Positions 26,415 to 34,405 of a stretch of 64,000 bases of DNA are shown here, piece by piece. The position numbers and the translations under genes are program-made. The notes beneath the pieces are model-generated. The model had not been told where the DNA came from. It made no database searches and saw nothing but the letters and a program-made list of their open reading frames with translations. Numbering within the stretch: position 1 is the first letter of the stretch; every line of letters starts with the position of its first letter. Source of the stretch: Anaerolineales bacterium (GTDB lineage: Bacteria > Chloroflexota > Anaerolineae > Anaerolineales > Villigracilaceae); assembly GCA_020847435.1 (NCBI GenBank), contig JADLBX010000040.1, positions 1 to 64,000 of the forward strand. The letters run 5' to 3'.

Positions 26415-27656
26415 ATGCGAATCGCAATGCTTTCATATCACACCTGCCCGCTTGCCACGCTCGGCGGCAAAGACACGGGCGGCATGAACGTCTACGTCCG
26501 TGAGCTCACGCGCCAACTCGGCAAAATGGGCATCCACGTGGACGTGTTCACGCGCTCGCAAGACGACCACGTGCCGCACGTTTTGCACGAACTCGGCTAC
26601 GGCAACCGCGTCGTCCACATCCCTGCGGGACCCGAACACCCCGTGCCGAAACAGGAACTCGCAAATTACATCCCCGAATTCGTCGAGGGGATCAAATCGT
26701 TCGCCTGCGACAAAAAGATTCAATACGACGTCATCCACAGCCACTATTGGATGTCTGGGATTGCCGCCGCGTCTCTTTCGGACCTTTGGGCTGGCGCGCC
26801 TATCGTCCACATGTTCCACACGTTAGGCGAGATGAAGAACCGCATCGCCCGCTCGGACGAGGAACGCGAAGGGGCGTACCGAATCGAGGGTGAGAGGCAG
26901 GTCATCCGTCGCGCGGACCGAATCGTTGTCGCCACGTTGGCAGAGCTGACGCAGTTGCGATTCCTCTACAAAGCGGACGCGTCCAAAATGGTCGTCATCC
27001 CGCCTGGCGTGAATGTGAGTCGCTTTTATCCGATTCCATCCGACGAGGCGAAAGAGTTTGTGGGTTTGAAGCCCGACGATCGGATGATCCTGTTCGTGGG
27101 GCGCATCGAGCCGCTCAAAGGCGTGGACACGCTGCTCGAGGCGATGTCTTGTTTGCAGATGAAGGAGTCGCGCCCCGTGCATTTGGCGATCATCGGCGGC
27201 GACCCTTCGGCAAGCCCCGAAAAGATGAACGCCGAAATGGCGCGCCTGAAAAATTTGTGCGAGGTTCTTGGGTTGGATCAATCGGTGGTGTTTTTGGGCG
27301 TGCGCGACCAGGATAAACTTTCGTATTATTACTCGGCGGCGGAGGTGGTGGTGATGCCGTCGCATTACGAGTCGTTCGGCATGGTGGCGCTCGAAGCGAT
27401 GGCGTGCGGTACGCCTGTCATCGCTTCCGAAGTGGGCGGACTCGCCTACCTCGTCCGCGACGGCGAGACGGGTTTCACCATCCCCGCCGAGGAACCCGAA
27501 ACGCTGTGCGAAAAATTATCCTGGCTGTTGAACGACCCCGACCTGCACGACTCGATGAGCAAGCGCGCCGTCGAGTACGCACAAGATTACGCGTGGGAGA
27601 AGGTCGCAGAGCAGATTGTGGATCTTTACAACCATCTGTCACCTATCAATTTGTAA
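26415..27656 (+). CDS. Glycosyltransferase family 4 (MshA/sucrose-phosphate-synthase-like)
   Basis: This 413-aa GT-B glycosyltransferase has the acceptor-side loop GGKDTGGMNVYVREL at the N-terminus. HSHYWMSG follows, then VIPPGVNVSRFYP, the donor-binding LFVGRIEPLKGVDTLLEA, and MPSHYESFGMVALEAMACGTPV (E-x7-E type motif). This is the pattern of retaining GT4 enzymes such as MshA and sucrose synthases, which use UDP- or NDP-sugars. The acceptor is unknown. The start ATG 26415 has only a weak ribosome-binding site. A decayed copy of the last third of this gene lies at 30298-30425, on the far side of the AT-rich cassette. Confidence 0.87.
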   Translation: MRIAMLSYHTCPLATLGGKDTGGMNVYVRELTRQLGKMGIHVDVFTRSQDDHVPHVLHELGYGNRVVHIPAGPEHPVPKQELANYIPEFVEGIKSFACDKKIQYDVIHSHYWMSGIAAASLSDLWAGAPIVHMFHTLGEMKNRIARSDEEREGAYRIEGERQVIRRADRIVVATLAELTQLRFLYKADASKMVVIPPGVNVSRFYPIPSDEAKEFVGLKPDDRMILFVGRIEPLKGVDTLLEAMSCLQMKESRPVHLAIIGGDPSASPEKMNAEMARLKNLCEVLGLDQSVVFLGVRDQDKLSYYYSAAEVVVMPSHYESFGMVALEAMACGTPVIASEVGGLAYLVRDGETGFTIPAEEPETLCEKLSWLLNDPDLHDSMSKRAVEYAQDYAWEKVAEQIVDLYNHLSPINL

Positions 27657-27744
27657 CTCGTTATTTTGCTCGCTACAAGAAGATGGTAAAAGTATGTAAA
27701 AGGTTGATGATAATACCACGCCAACTAATATAAAAAGCAACCTG

Positions 27745-29061
27745 TCATTTGGATTTTTGGACCCATTTAGTTTGGATTATTTTGATAATAGTCGGAATCA
27801 TATGACGCATTGTGGCCGGGATACGCTTTTCATTTAAGTACTTGTAAAGATCTTTCTTTATCTGCCTCAGGGTTACATCTGAATTTGACTTAAGTTTATA
27901 CCCCGAAACTTGATGGAGTTCCAAAATTTTTCGAATCAACTCATTTGCAGTTTGTTTTGAGCTATCGATGATTTTTAGTGAAAAACGGACCAGGTCCCAG
28001 CGATCTTTTAGCGCCGGATCAATTTTCTTGATAACACTATCTAGAAGATAATCAGGCATTGCCATTATCTGTCCGATCGATGGGTAGCTATTGTTATTAT
28101 TTTGTCCAGCGTGATCTATCATGTTTTGGTGAAGCCTGAAAAATAAATTGAGAATCTCTGCTGATTGCTGTGAATGCTTATCGATGCTTTCGGACGATTT
28201 ATAAGACTTTATGTGTTCCATCTCATCGATAAAAATTACAATTCTTTTATAGCCCGCTTGATGGCATAGCCGAAGCGTTAAATCTATCAATTCATTATTT
28301 TTCGCACTTCGTGTCAATTCTTTTATCAAGCGATCGAAATCAGGTTCTTGAGATTTCTCCTCTCCCAGGTCTAATAATCGGTAAATAAATTCATTTTGGA
28401 ACGCAATTTGGCTATGCTTATTAATCTCTTCTGATATAGCCTTATCTCTTGCCAATTTTTGGCGATCCGCATCTTGTTTCTGCCGTATTTTCTGTAATGC
28501 ATACTTCGCAACCCATTTTCCTGGAATAGTTACCACTGGTGCTGGACTCGACGCTGCTCCTATATCTACGACAAGGTCAAATAATTGACGCGCGATTACT
28601 CTTTTCTGATCAACTGAATAATTTTTCCCGTTGACTATAGGCTCAGCTATCCTGGAATAAATATCTTGTAAAACGCCGAAATAATTGGTTTTATCCGGTA
28701 GTTTATTGCTAAAATATGACAAACCCTTGATAAATAAGTATTGAAAGTCTTCTTCTTGTCTTAAATCCCTCAGCTCAATCCATGTGCATAAAGTATTTTT
28801 ATCGTTTGACAATGATTGACTGAGTAATAAATAAAGGTAGCGAAAGAAGTGGGTCTTGCCTATACCTATATCTCCCAAAAGAACCTTTGGGGCATACACA
28901 TCCACATTTTCGGAAAGTTCTATTATCTCTTCTGCAAAACTGTTGGCTAGGTTTCTAAAATCATTTCCCGCAGTGTAATGCAGGTAATAATCTTCCAATG
29001 GTGGAGGGGAACCGCCGGATAGGAGTGTTTTTAGTAAACTTCGGTACTCTTTGTTTGCCAT
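27745..29061 (-). CDS. P-loop ATPase of unknown function (AAA+/STAND-like)
   Basis: This 438-aa protein has a Walker A LLGDIGIGKTHFF (about residues 61-73) and a Walker B IVIFIDEMEH (about 274-283); the latter, with Asp-Glu, fits AAA+ or KAP/STAND-type ATPases. A basic helical region (185-215) lies between them, and the C-terminal 80 residues look helical. It recalls ATPases of defence or replication-initiator type, but I do not recognise a named family. I set the start at 29061 (AGGAAGGG site); the ORF track's 29082 adds 7 residues. It lies 27 nt behind the membrane-protein gene and is clearly more AT-rich than the flanking genes. Both are transcribed opposite to the flanking glycosyltransferase. 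Confidence 0.72.
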   Translation of the reverse strand: MANKEYRSLLKTLLSGGSPPPLEDYYLHYTAGNDFRNLANSFAEEIIELSENVDVYAPKVLLGDIGIGKTHFFRYLYLLLSQSLSNDKNTLCTWIELRDLRQEEDFQYLFIKGLSYFSNKLPDKTNYFGVLQDIYSRIAEPIVNGKNYSVDQKRVIARQLFDLVVDIGAASSPAPVVTIPGKWVAKYALQKIRQKQDADRQKLARDKAISEEINKHSQIAFQNEFIYRLLDLGEEKSQEPDFDRLIKELTRSAKNNELIDLTLRLCHQAGYKRIVIFIDEMEHIKSYKSSESIDKHSQQSAEILNLFFRLHQNMIDHAGQNNNNSYPSIGQIMAMPDYLLDSVIKKIDPALKDRWDLVRFSLKIIDSSKQTANELIRKILELHQVSGYKLKSNSDVTLRQIKKDLYKYLNEKRIPATMRHMIPTIIKIIQTKWVQKSK

Positions 29062-29088
29062 ATTGCCCTTCCTGGAAAGCATGATTCG

Positions 29089-29859
29089 CTAAAGAACTTG
29101 GATAAGATAGATATCTTCCCTTGCTTGTTGAATTTTTAGTATACCGTCTTGTGTATTTGCTATTTCAATCGCTACTCTTAGTAGATCAATTTTCTTTCCC
29201 GGGTATCGTTCCCTCAATAAAAGTTCTAAGTCGCTTATTGAAACAAATGGGTCGTTTTGAGTTTTTGACGCAATAGAATAGAGCTCGCGCAAAACCTTGA
29301 GTCCAGCCATTAGTTTTGAATTTAATTCAATTTGTATCTCATTAGTTTGTGCTTCTGAATTTGCGATCGGTTTATATATAGGGCGAGGGCGATCCTCAAT
29401 AACACCTTTTGGAGACAAACGAGGTCGCAGTTCAACGTGCTGGGTTCGTGTGTTCAGAATAATAATACCTAGAACCAATAACGTTACTATGCCTATAGCA
29501 ATAAATGATAACCAGCGAATAATAGTAAAAGATGGAGAAATTGCCTCTGTGTGAGGGGTTGGAGTTGCGGTAGTAAAAGTTGCCGTCGGTGTTGTGATAG
29601 CAGTTGGGCTTATGGTAAAACTGGCAACTACGGTTGGGGTAGTTGTCAATGCTTTTGTTGATGTCGCAGGTTGAGCCGAAGTGCTTGAAGGCAAAGTAGT
29701 TGTCGTCAGATTTGTTTCTACCGTGGGTTGAGTATCGTCAGCTAGTGCACCATAGTTTGGTCGAACTAACGCCCACAACATAAAAAGAAATGATATTGTT
29801 AGCGTCAACAGGATTCTGTGGCGCACCTCATAGATAGTTTGGTGAGATTGTTTTTTCAT
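29089..29859 (-). CDS. Single-pass membrane protein with Thr-rich ectodomain and cytoplasmic tail
   Basis: I do not recognise this 256-aa protein. It starts with a secretion signal (hydrophobic 15-31, then NYGALA-DD, a good signal peptidase I site near residue 40). Next is a mucin-like Thr/Ser/Pro-rich stretch (about 41-110), a transmembrane helix (113-135) and a cytoplasmic part of about 120 residues. The cytoplasmic C-terminus (FVSISDLELLLRERYPGK to the end) looks like a small winged-helix or similar adaptor fold. It precedes the ATPase gene on the same strand with a 27-nt gap, so the two products probably act together, for example as surface sensor and effector. Low GC like its partner. 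Confidence 0.65.
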   Translation of the reverse strand: MKKQSHQTIYEVRHRILLTLTISFLFMLWALVRPNYGALADDTQPTVETNLTTTTLPSSTSAQPATSTKALTTTPTVVASFTISPTAITTPTATFTTATPTPHTEAISPSFTIIRWLSFIAIGIVTLLVLGIIILNTRTQHVELRPRLSPKGVIEDRPRPIYKPIANSEAQTNEIQIELNSKLMAGLKVLRELYSIASKTQNDPFVSISDLELLLRERYPGKKIDLLRVAIEIANTQDGILKIQQAREDIYLIQVL

Positions 29860-29896
29860 TGTAAGATCATCGCTAATGAACCGTTGTGCGTTTTCT

Positions 29897-29966
29897 ATAT
29901 CCCTACTCCTTCACCCTCACATAAAAGATCTGCTGACCTTCCATATCCTTCGTTTTCATCTCGAAG
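29897..29966 (-). pseudogene. Unidentified C-terminal gene fragment
   Basis: On the minus strand a short frame reads RFEMKTKDMEGQQIFYVRVKE then stop, without a start. The first part (CGCTTCGAGATGAAAACGAA) recurs with one mismatch at 30841-30862, so both places carry debris of the same sequence. Confidence 0.4.
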
Positions 29967-29971
29967 CGGTC

Positions 29972-30022
29972 TTATATTTTTTTGAGATTATGCCCGAAAC
30001 CTTTCTCAAATAAGACTTTCAT
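29972..30022 (-). pseudogene. Truncated RelE/ParE-type toxin remnant
   Basis: An ATG 3 nt after the antitoxin stop opens a 16-codon frame (MKVLFEKGFGHNLKKI, then TAA) that matches the usual N-terminus of RelE/ParE-like toxins (MKVxFxKSFxKDLKKI). The rest of the toxin is missing; downstream is unrelated sequence. Confidence 0.6.
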
Positions 30023-30025
30023 TGG

Positions 30026-30229
30026 TTACCCCGCTAGAATTGTCTCGATTTCTTCTCTCGACATAAAATCGTTCTTTCGCCCTTCCTGAATGGCGTTTGC
30101 GACCCCGATATCTTCCAGCGCTTCCGCAACGATTGCCGAGAAAATGTCGCGTCGTTCCTCGAACAACTCGATCAGGGTTTGTTTCAACAAGACCTTGAAT
30201 TGTTTTTCATCAAGCGAAATTGTGGTCAT
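30026..30229 (-). CDS. Antitoxin-like protein (orphaned)
   Basis: This 67-aa acidic protein begins with a short strand (MTTISLDEKQFKVLLKQTLIELFEERRD) and ends with SREEIETILAG. This resembles the small antitoxins that precede RelE/ParE toxins in cyanobacteria and Chloroflexi. The expected toxin gene follows after 3 nt but breaks off after 16 codons, leaving this gene as an orphan. It could still neutralise related toxins elsewhere. The minus-strand start at 30229 is read from the ORF track; a ribosome-binding site is not obvious. Confidence 0.68.
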   Translation of the reverse strand: MTTISLDEKQFKVLLKQTLIELFEERRDIFSAIVAEALEDIGVANAIQEGRKNDFMSREEIETILAG

Positions 30230-30297
30230 TGGGCGCCTCGTTTCGAGGTTGATTATACCGCTCTTTGTAATTGCAAAAGATGTTCGATTGGTTAGAC

Positions 30298-30425
30298 GGC
30301 TTCACTATCCCCGCCGAGGAACCTGCACGACTCAATGGGCAAACGCGCCGTCGAGTACGCGCAAGATTACGCGTGGGAGAAGGTCGCTGGGCAGATTGTG
30401 GGGGTGTACGAGGGGTTGATTGGTT
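30298..30425 (+). pseudogene. Decayed copy of the glycosyltransferase 3' end
   Basis: The words CATCCCCGCCGAGGAACC-like (here CTATCCCCGCCGAGGAACC), TGCACGACTC, CGCGCCGTCGAGTACGC and CAAGATTACGCGTGGGAGAA match 27476-27620 of the glycosyltransferase gene, with one internal deletion of about 50 nt that breaks the frame. The tail continues to a TAA after GGTTGATTGG. It is a direct repeat of the gene that precedes the AT-rich cassette. The remainder of the 30230-30573 gap holds nothing else I can identify. Confidence 0.85.
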
Positions 30426-30573
30426 AATTGCCGTTAATTGCTGTGGGTAGGTGTGGATTCTGCTTGGGAGCAGGAAAAACTCGAAGCGAGGAAAATGTCC
30501 AAATAACGCGGCGCGTAACCCAAGTAGGCTGCACGCTGTGTTAGGCGCACTCACTGAATGCAAGGCCGTAAAA

Positions 30574-30822
30574 TTATTTAGAGACTTGATCGTCTTCGGA
30601 CGCGTCGCCCATTTTTGGTTCTTGCTCTGTTAGACTGAATTTACTCTCATTCCAAGCTTTCCATGATTCTACTTTACTCTGGTTCCATGCCTTCAATTCT
30701 GCTACAACTCTTTGATATTCATCTCGGTAAATCTTCTTAATATCTGTCAGGCTTAAATCTGCAAGACCTGTAATTTTGTTTCTTGCGCCCATTCTTGCGT
30801 AACCCAATGCTCTTTTTGTCAT
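30574..30822 (-). CDS. Small hypothetical protein
   Basis: This 82-aa reading frame has a GAGGT site 5-6 nt before its ATG. The protein is Lys/Glu/Ser/Trp-rich with a repeated motif (LKAWNQSKVESWKAWNESKF), probably helical, and has a basic N-terminus. I recognise no family. It is AT-rich and sits among gene remnants, so it may belong to the same acquired DNA as the cassette at 27.7-29.9 kb. Confidence 0.45.
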   Translation of the reverse strand: MTKRALGYARMGARNKITGLADLSLTDIKKIYRDEYQRVVAELKAWNQSKVESWKAWNESKFSLTEQEPKMGDASEDDQVSK

Positions 30823-30887
30823 TTCTTACCTCATCTTTCGTCTTCATCTCGAAGCGGTCAGTTGCGCGTAGGATTTAATGACACCAT

Positions 30888-31256
30888 TTATCCCTTCACA
30901 TACGACAACTTCTCGGCGATCAGCCCGTCTTTCAACTTGAACACATCCACGCCGCGGACGTGACCGTCGCCCCAGGTGTACTTCCAGCGCATCACACAGC
31001 GGTTGCCCATGCCGAAGATTTCTTCGATCTCGATGTGCGCGTTCGGCGAGTCGCGGAAGAAATCGCTCCAAAACTGCGTCACGGCTGGCTTGCCTGAGAA
31101 TGTCGTCCCGTCGGGGGAGGGATGTGTGTTCTCGAAGACGGTGTCGTCGCTCGCCAACTGCATCATCTCTTGAACGTCGTGCCGGTTGAACGCGTCGTTG
31201 AATTCCATCACGATCCGCACCGAAGTTTCGATTTGCGACATGCGAATTGGGCTCAT
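30888..31256 (-). CDS. SnoaL-like (NTF2-fold) protein
   Basis: This 122-aa protein has the NTF2/SnoaL cone fold pattern: VMEFNDAFNRHDVQEMMQL, then DDTVFENTHPSPDGTTFSG, and a C-terminal sheet ending RGVDVFKLKDGLIAEKLSY. Such proteins bind small hydrophobic ligands and may act as isomerases or cyclases; many have no known substrate. The start is set at 31256, 6-7 nt after GGAAGG, instead of 31328. It is a single gene followed by debris (30841-30887). Confidence 0.8.
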   Translation of the reverse strand: MSPIRMSQIETSVRIVMEFNDAFNRHDVQEMMQLASDDTVFENTHPSPDGTTFSGKPAVTQFWSDFFRDSPNAHIEIEEIFGMGNRCVMRWKYTWGDGHVRGVDVFKLKDGLIAEKLSYVKG

Positions 31257-31402
31257 GGGGGACCTTCCTATCTTTTTTTGCCGCGCTGTTCGTGTCGCGA
31301 GCACGGCGGCGCCGCTGACAAAGCGCACGGAGAAAGGGTTTCTGTGAGCTCTGTGTGGCTGAATATGCTTACTGCGACAAGAAATCCATTAACCTGGGTT
31401 CG

Positions 31403-31538
31403 GAATAAATCTATTCGGGACACGGATTACACGGGAGATACGGAAAAAACCATAAAAGTACGGAAAAATCCGTGAAGTCCGTGAAATCCGTGTACGAAGT
31501 TCCCTGATAAGCCTTATCCCGAATAGACGTTCTTATTC
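31403..31538. repeat. MITE-like element R5
   Basis: The terminal inverted repeats are GAATAAATCTATTCGGGA (left) and TCCCGAATAGACGTTCTTATTC (right). The interior is CACGGATTACACGGG-like words, related in style to element R4. The TAA stop of the following minus-strand gene (31533) lies inside the right terminal repeat. Confidence 0.7.
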
Positions 31539-32531
31539 CTGCGCGTTATCTTCTCTCAGCCAAATATCCTGCGTCGGATCATACCGCAATTGGTAATCGG
31601 TTTGCAAACGTTCGCTTCCCGCGATCAGGTTGTAGTTGAACTGCGTACCGCGCACGATCATTTCGTCCGATTTTCGGAAGATGATGCGCCGCGCTTTCTC
31701 GTCGCCTTCGGAGCCCCAGCCCGCCATCGAAAATTCGAAGCGCGGTTTGCCGCGAAACCGTCCATCGTTGCCCAGCGCCACCGACCAGACCTCCGATTTG
31801 CGCGTCAAGCCGAAGTATAGCCGTTTGCCCAACACGCGGTTGAAGACCGCCATGCCGAACGCGTCGATGTCCTCGAGTTGCGAGACGACCTCGCCGGTCT
31901 GCGAGTCGATTTGGTAGATGACGCCCAGTTCCCGGTCACGCGTCGAGCCGGCGATCGAAGCCGCGTATAAGCTCCGCGTGTCGCAATCGTATGCCAACCC
32001 GATGATGCCGAACGGATTCTCTGGCGGCATGGGCGCGGGGAAGGGCAGGGCGACGAACGCCTCCATGTCGCCTGTTTTCGTGTCCACTTTGAAGATCGTG
32101 TTCTGTTGTTCGGGCGGATTATCGTACAGGTTGACGCGCGGCGCAGGTGCGGCGTAGATGTTCCCCAATTCGTCGTTCACCGGCGTGCCGAGATAACCCG
32201 CGTCATCCCACGATGGATGCTGGTACACGTTGGTCGGCGTTTGCCCCAGTTGGGTGGGGCGGTCGTAGATGAACAAGCCTTTCAGCGTTTCGTTGGTGCT
32301 CATGATGGCGGTCGTGTCGTAGCCCATATCCAGCGCGAACTTTGGCGTTGCCTGGCAATACGTCACGCCGCCGAGACCCATCCCCGGCGCGAGTTTTTGT
32401 TCCGACGTGTTGATGGAATAAACCACGACGACGATGATGCCGGCGGCAAGCGCGGCAAGCAAACCCCATCCCAGCCAGCGATTGCGTTCGGCGCGAGCCT
32501 GTGCCGCCTTCTGTTTTTTCTTGTTTGCCAT
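31533..32531 (-). CDS. Membrane-anchored beta-propeller-like protein
   Basis: This 332-aa protein has a Lys/Arg-rich cytoplasmic N-terminus, one transmembrane helix (about 19-41, WLGWGLLAALAAGIIVVVVY) and an extracellular domain. That domain has repeated strands such as GLFIYDRPT, IFKVDTKTGDMEAFV, IYQIDSQTGEVVSQLED and YQLRYDPTQDIW. The VDTKTG/IDSQTG repeats suggest a six- or seven-bladed propeller of the NHL/YVTN style. The start is set at 32531; the 86 extra residues of the ORF track overlap the upstream gene in another frame. It lies 116 nt after the amine-oxidase-like lipoprotein on the same strand, so both probably work together at the cell surface. Function unknown. Confidence 0.7.
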   Translation of the reverse strand: MANKKKQKAAQARAERNRWLGWGLLAALAAGIIVVVVYSINTSEQKLAPGMGLGGVTYCQATPKFALDMGYDTTAIMSTNETLKGLFIYDRPTQLGQTPTNVYQHPSWDDAGYLGTPVNDELGNIYAAPAPRVNLYDNPPEQQNTIFKVDTKTGDMEAFVALPFPAPMPPENPFGIIGLAYDCDTRSLYAASIAGSTRDRELGVIYQIDSQTGEVVSQLEDIDAFGMAVFNRVLGKRLYFGLTRKSEVWSVALGNDGRFRGKPRFEFSMAGWGSEGDEKARRIIFRKSDEMIVRGTQFNYNLIAGSERLQTDYQLRYDPTQDIWLREDNAQE

Positions 32532-32630
32532 AAGTTTAGGTTGAAAGTGTTTCTTGCTTCGCCACCGAGTCCACAAAGCCTTTGAGAAGTTCTCTTTTTT
32601 TGCTGTCTCGCGCCGCTGTTCGCAAGATAA

Positions 32631-32649
32631 ATCTTGCGGCGCTGAGATT
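32631..32649. repeat. Short palindrome GCAAGAT-AA-ATCTTGC
   Basis: CGCAAGATAAATCTTGCGGCG is a short palindrome at the end of the amine-oxidase-like gene. A related GCAAGATAACTCTTGC lies at 38271-38286. Confidence 0.5.
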
Positions 32650-34405
32650 ACGGAGCGATCGGCACGAACATGGGACCTGCGTAACACGGATATTCTATCG
32701 CTGTGTACACGCCTCGGTCGAGTATGGGTTTTGCCCAGCAATATTCCTGCCCTGGCGCTCCGCTGTTTTCGATCTGCGGCACGTACCATAAAACCAGTTC
32801 GGCATTCTCGATGGGTTCGTCGTTCAAGAACCGTTCGGGTCCCTGTTCGTAATTGTTATTGCAACATGGACCGATGGTGACCATATCCGAATCGCCTTCG
32901 TCGAGGTCGGGGTGATGGAGGGTGACGTAGACGAAGGCGTTGTCGGCGTGAGCGCCTGCGTCGAATTGACCGCGTCCCGGTTCGATGTAATAGCCCGCGC
33001 CGTTCGCATCGGCGAAGCGATATTGATAGCCTTCGGCGGTCGCGGCGGAGTCGGGTTGCAACTGCCACACCTCGGTGGACCAGGTTTCCCAGGCCGAGCC
33101 GGTCCACGAGGCGAAAGAATTTTCCCCGGCGAGCGCGAGGCGCAGAACGGGTCGGTAGGCGCCGTTGTCGCCGCAGCCGCGTCCCACATTCCCGGCGACC
33201 ACGCGGAAGCGTCCGTCGTTATAGAATTCGTAACGTTGAACGTAAAAATAACTGCAAGGTTGGGGCCACTGTTCGCCCCAGAATTCCTGTTCGAGGACGA
33301 AGCCCACGCTTTTGCCGTTCTCGGTCAAGTCTTTGATCGTGGGTCCTTGGAAGGCGACCACCGCCGCCTGACTGAACACGGGACAGCCGACCGCGTCGCT
33401 GTAACCGAAGGCTTGCGTGGCGGAGTAGTTCACGTGCCAGTCCACCAGTTTGGCGCTTTCGAGCAAGGAGCGATTTTTGTATTGCACATTCGAGATGCGC
33501 AATCCATCGGAACTGGTGAGGATGAAATCCATGTTCCAGTCGCCGCGCGCGAGCGGGGTATTTTTTTCGCAGTAGAGCTGACTGACGACATCGTCTTGGA
33601 GGCTTCGCTCAGTGACTGTCGGCGCGCCGGGGTCGCCGACTTTTGTCCAGCGGATGCCGACGAGCACGCCTTCGGTCAGGTCTACGATTGCCCAGAGCGC
33701 GTCTTCGCCGGTGACGAACGTTGGCGCGAGGCAGAGGTGCCGCGAGCGTTGACAGCGCGTGAGGTTGAGTGCGGTCTTGGTGTTTTCCATCCTCGCTTCT
33801 TCGCTGTCCGGCTTGTAGCCTAATGCGGCGGCGACTTCGGGCGATTCGGTTGCGATCTGCACTGCCAGGTCAACCAGATATGGTGGGACGTCCGGTTGGG
33901 TGTTGGGAAATTTTGTTACTGCGAGCAGGGTTTGGGCGTTGACGTCCACCATCCCGATCGTCGTCAAATTTTTGGCGTAGTTGTACATTTCCACGCGATA
34001 ACACTTGGATTGTTGGCACTGGGCGGTGGCTTGAGTGATGTCGCTTTCGCGGAAGGGATAGACGCCGAAGATTTCGTTGCGGAGGGGCGCGCCGGTCGCC
34101 GCGTCCCACAGGTCGCCTTGAAAGCGCGGATCGACCGCGGCGAGTTGCTGCGCTTGCGCGCGTTCCGCATCCAAGCCCAACATGAGTTGAATTGGAACCG
34201 GCTGTGCCAGAATATTTTGCACCAGCGTCGCTTGCGCTTGTAATGCGGGCAACGGATATTGTTCCGGGTTGAGGGTTGCGCGCGGTACGACCGCGCCCAC
34301 CGGCGTCGAGTCGGCGGCGGGCGTGTGGCTTTGTACTGAAGTGCAGGAAACCAGTAAAAGAACGATCGCACTCGTTGCAATAAATTTTCGAATCTTTTGA
34401 ATCAC
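32648..34405 (-). CDS. Copper amine oxidase-like lipoprotein lacking the usual catalytic residues
   Basis: This 585-aa protein begins with a lipoprotein signal (VLLLVSC, Cys 21) if started at the GTG 34405 after TTGGAG. The C-terminal two thirds can be aligned by eye to copper amine oxidases: GLRISNVQYKNRSLL, YEFYNDGRFRVVAGNVG, FVYVTLHHPD and IENAELVLWYV correspond to the GLxLxxVxY, YxDGxIxxE, LxVTxYxPD and IxNTDxVxWY blocks. At the topaquinone position there is Tyr 386, but in CSYFY instead of NY(D/E). The copper HxH position reads GAYRPV, and the third His region after LWYV reads PQIEN. It therefore looks like a non-catalytic relative, perhaps amine-binding. Ten or so Cys residues may form disulfides. 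Confidence 0.6.
   Translation of the reverse strand: MIQKIRKFIATSAIVLLLVSCTSVQSHTPAADSTPVGAVVPRATLNPEQYPLPALQAQATLVQNILAQPVPIQLMLGLDAERAQAQQLAAVDPRFQGDLWDAATGAPLRNEIFGVYPFRESDITQATAQCQQSKCYRVEMYNYAKNLTTIGMVDVNAQTLLAVTKFPNTQPDVPPYLVDLAVQIATESPEVAAALGYKPDSEEARMENTKTALNLTRCQRSRHLCLAPTFVTGEDALWAIVDLTEGVLVGIRWTKVGDPGAPTVTERSLQDDVVSQLYCEKNTPLARGDWNMDFILTSSDGLRISNVQYKNRSLLESAKLVDWHVNYSATQAFGYSDAVGCPVFSQAAVVAFQGPTIKDLTENGKSVGFVLEQEFWGEQWPQPCSYFYVQRYEFYNDGRFRVVAGNVGRGCGDNGAYRPVLRLALAGENSFASWTGSAWETWSTEVWQLQPDSAATAEGYQYRFADANGAGYYIEPGRGQFDAGAHADNAFVYVTLHHPDLDEGDSDMVTIGPCCNNNYEQGPERFLNDEPIENAELVLWYVPQIENSGAPGQEYCWAKPILDRGVYTAIEYPCYAGPMFVPIAP

Noticed and set aside
32532-32789. 86-residue N-terminal extension of the propeller-like ORF
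   Set aside because: It overlaps the end of the lipoprotein gene out of frame and has no hydrophobic or conserved pattern; MANKKK at 32531 fits better.
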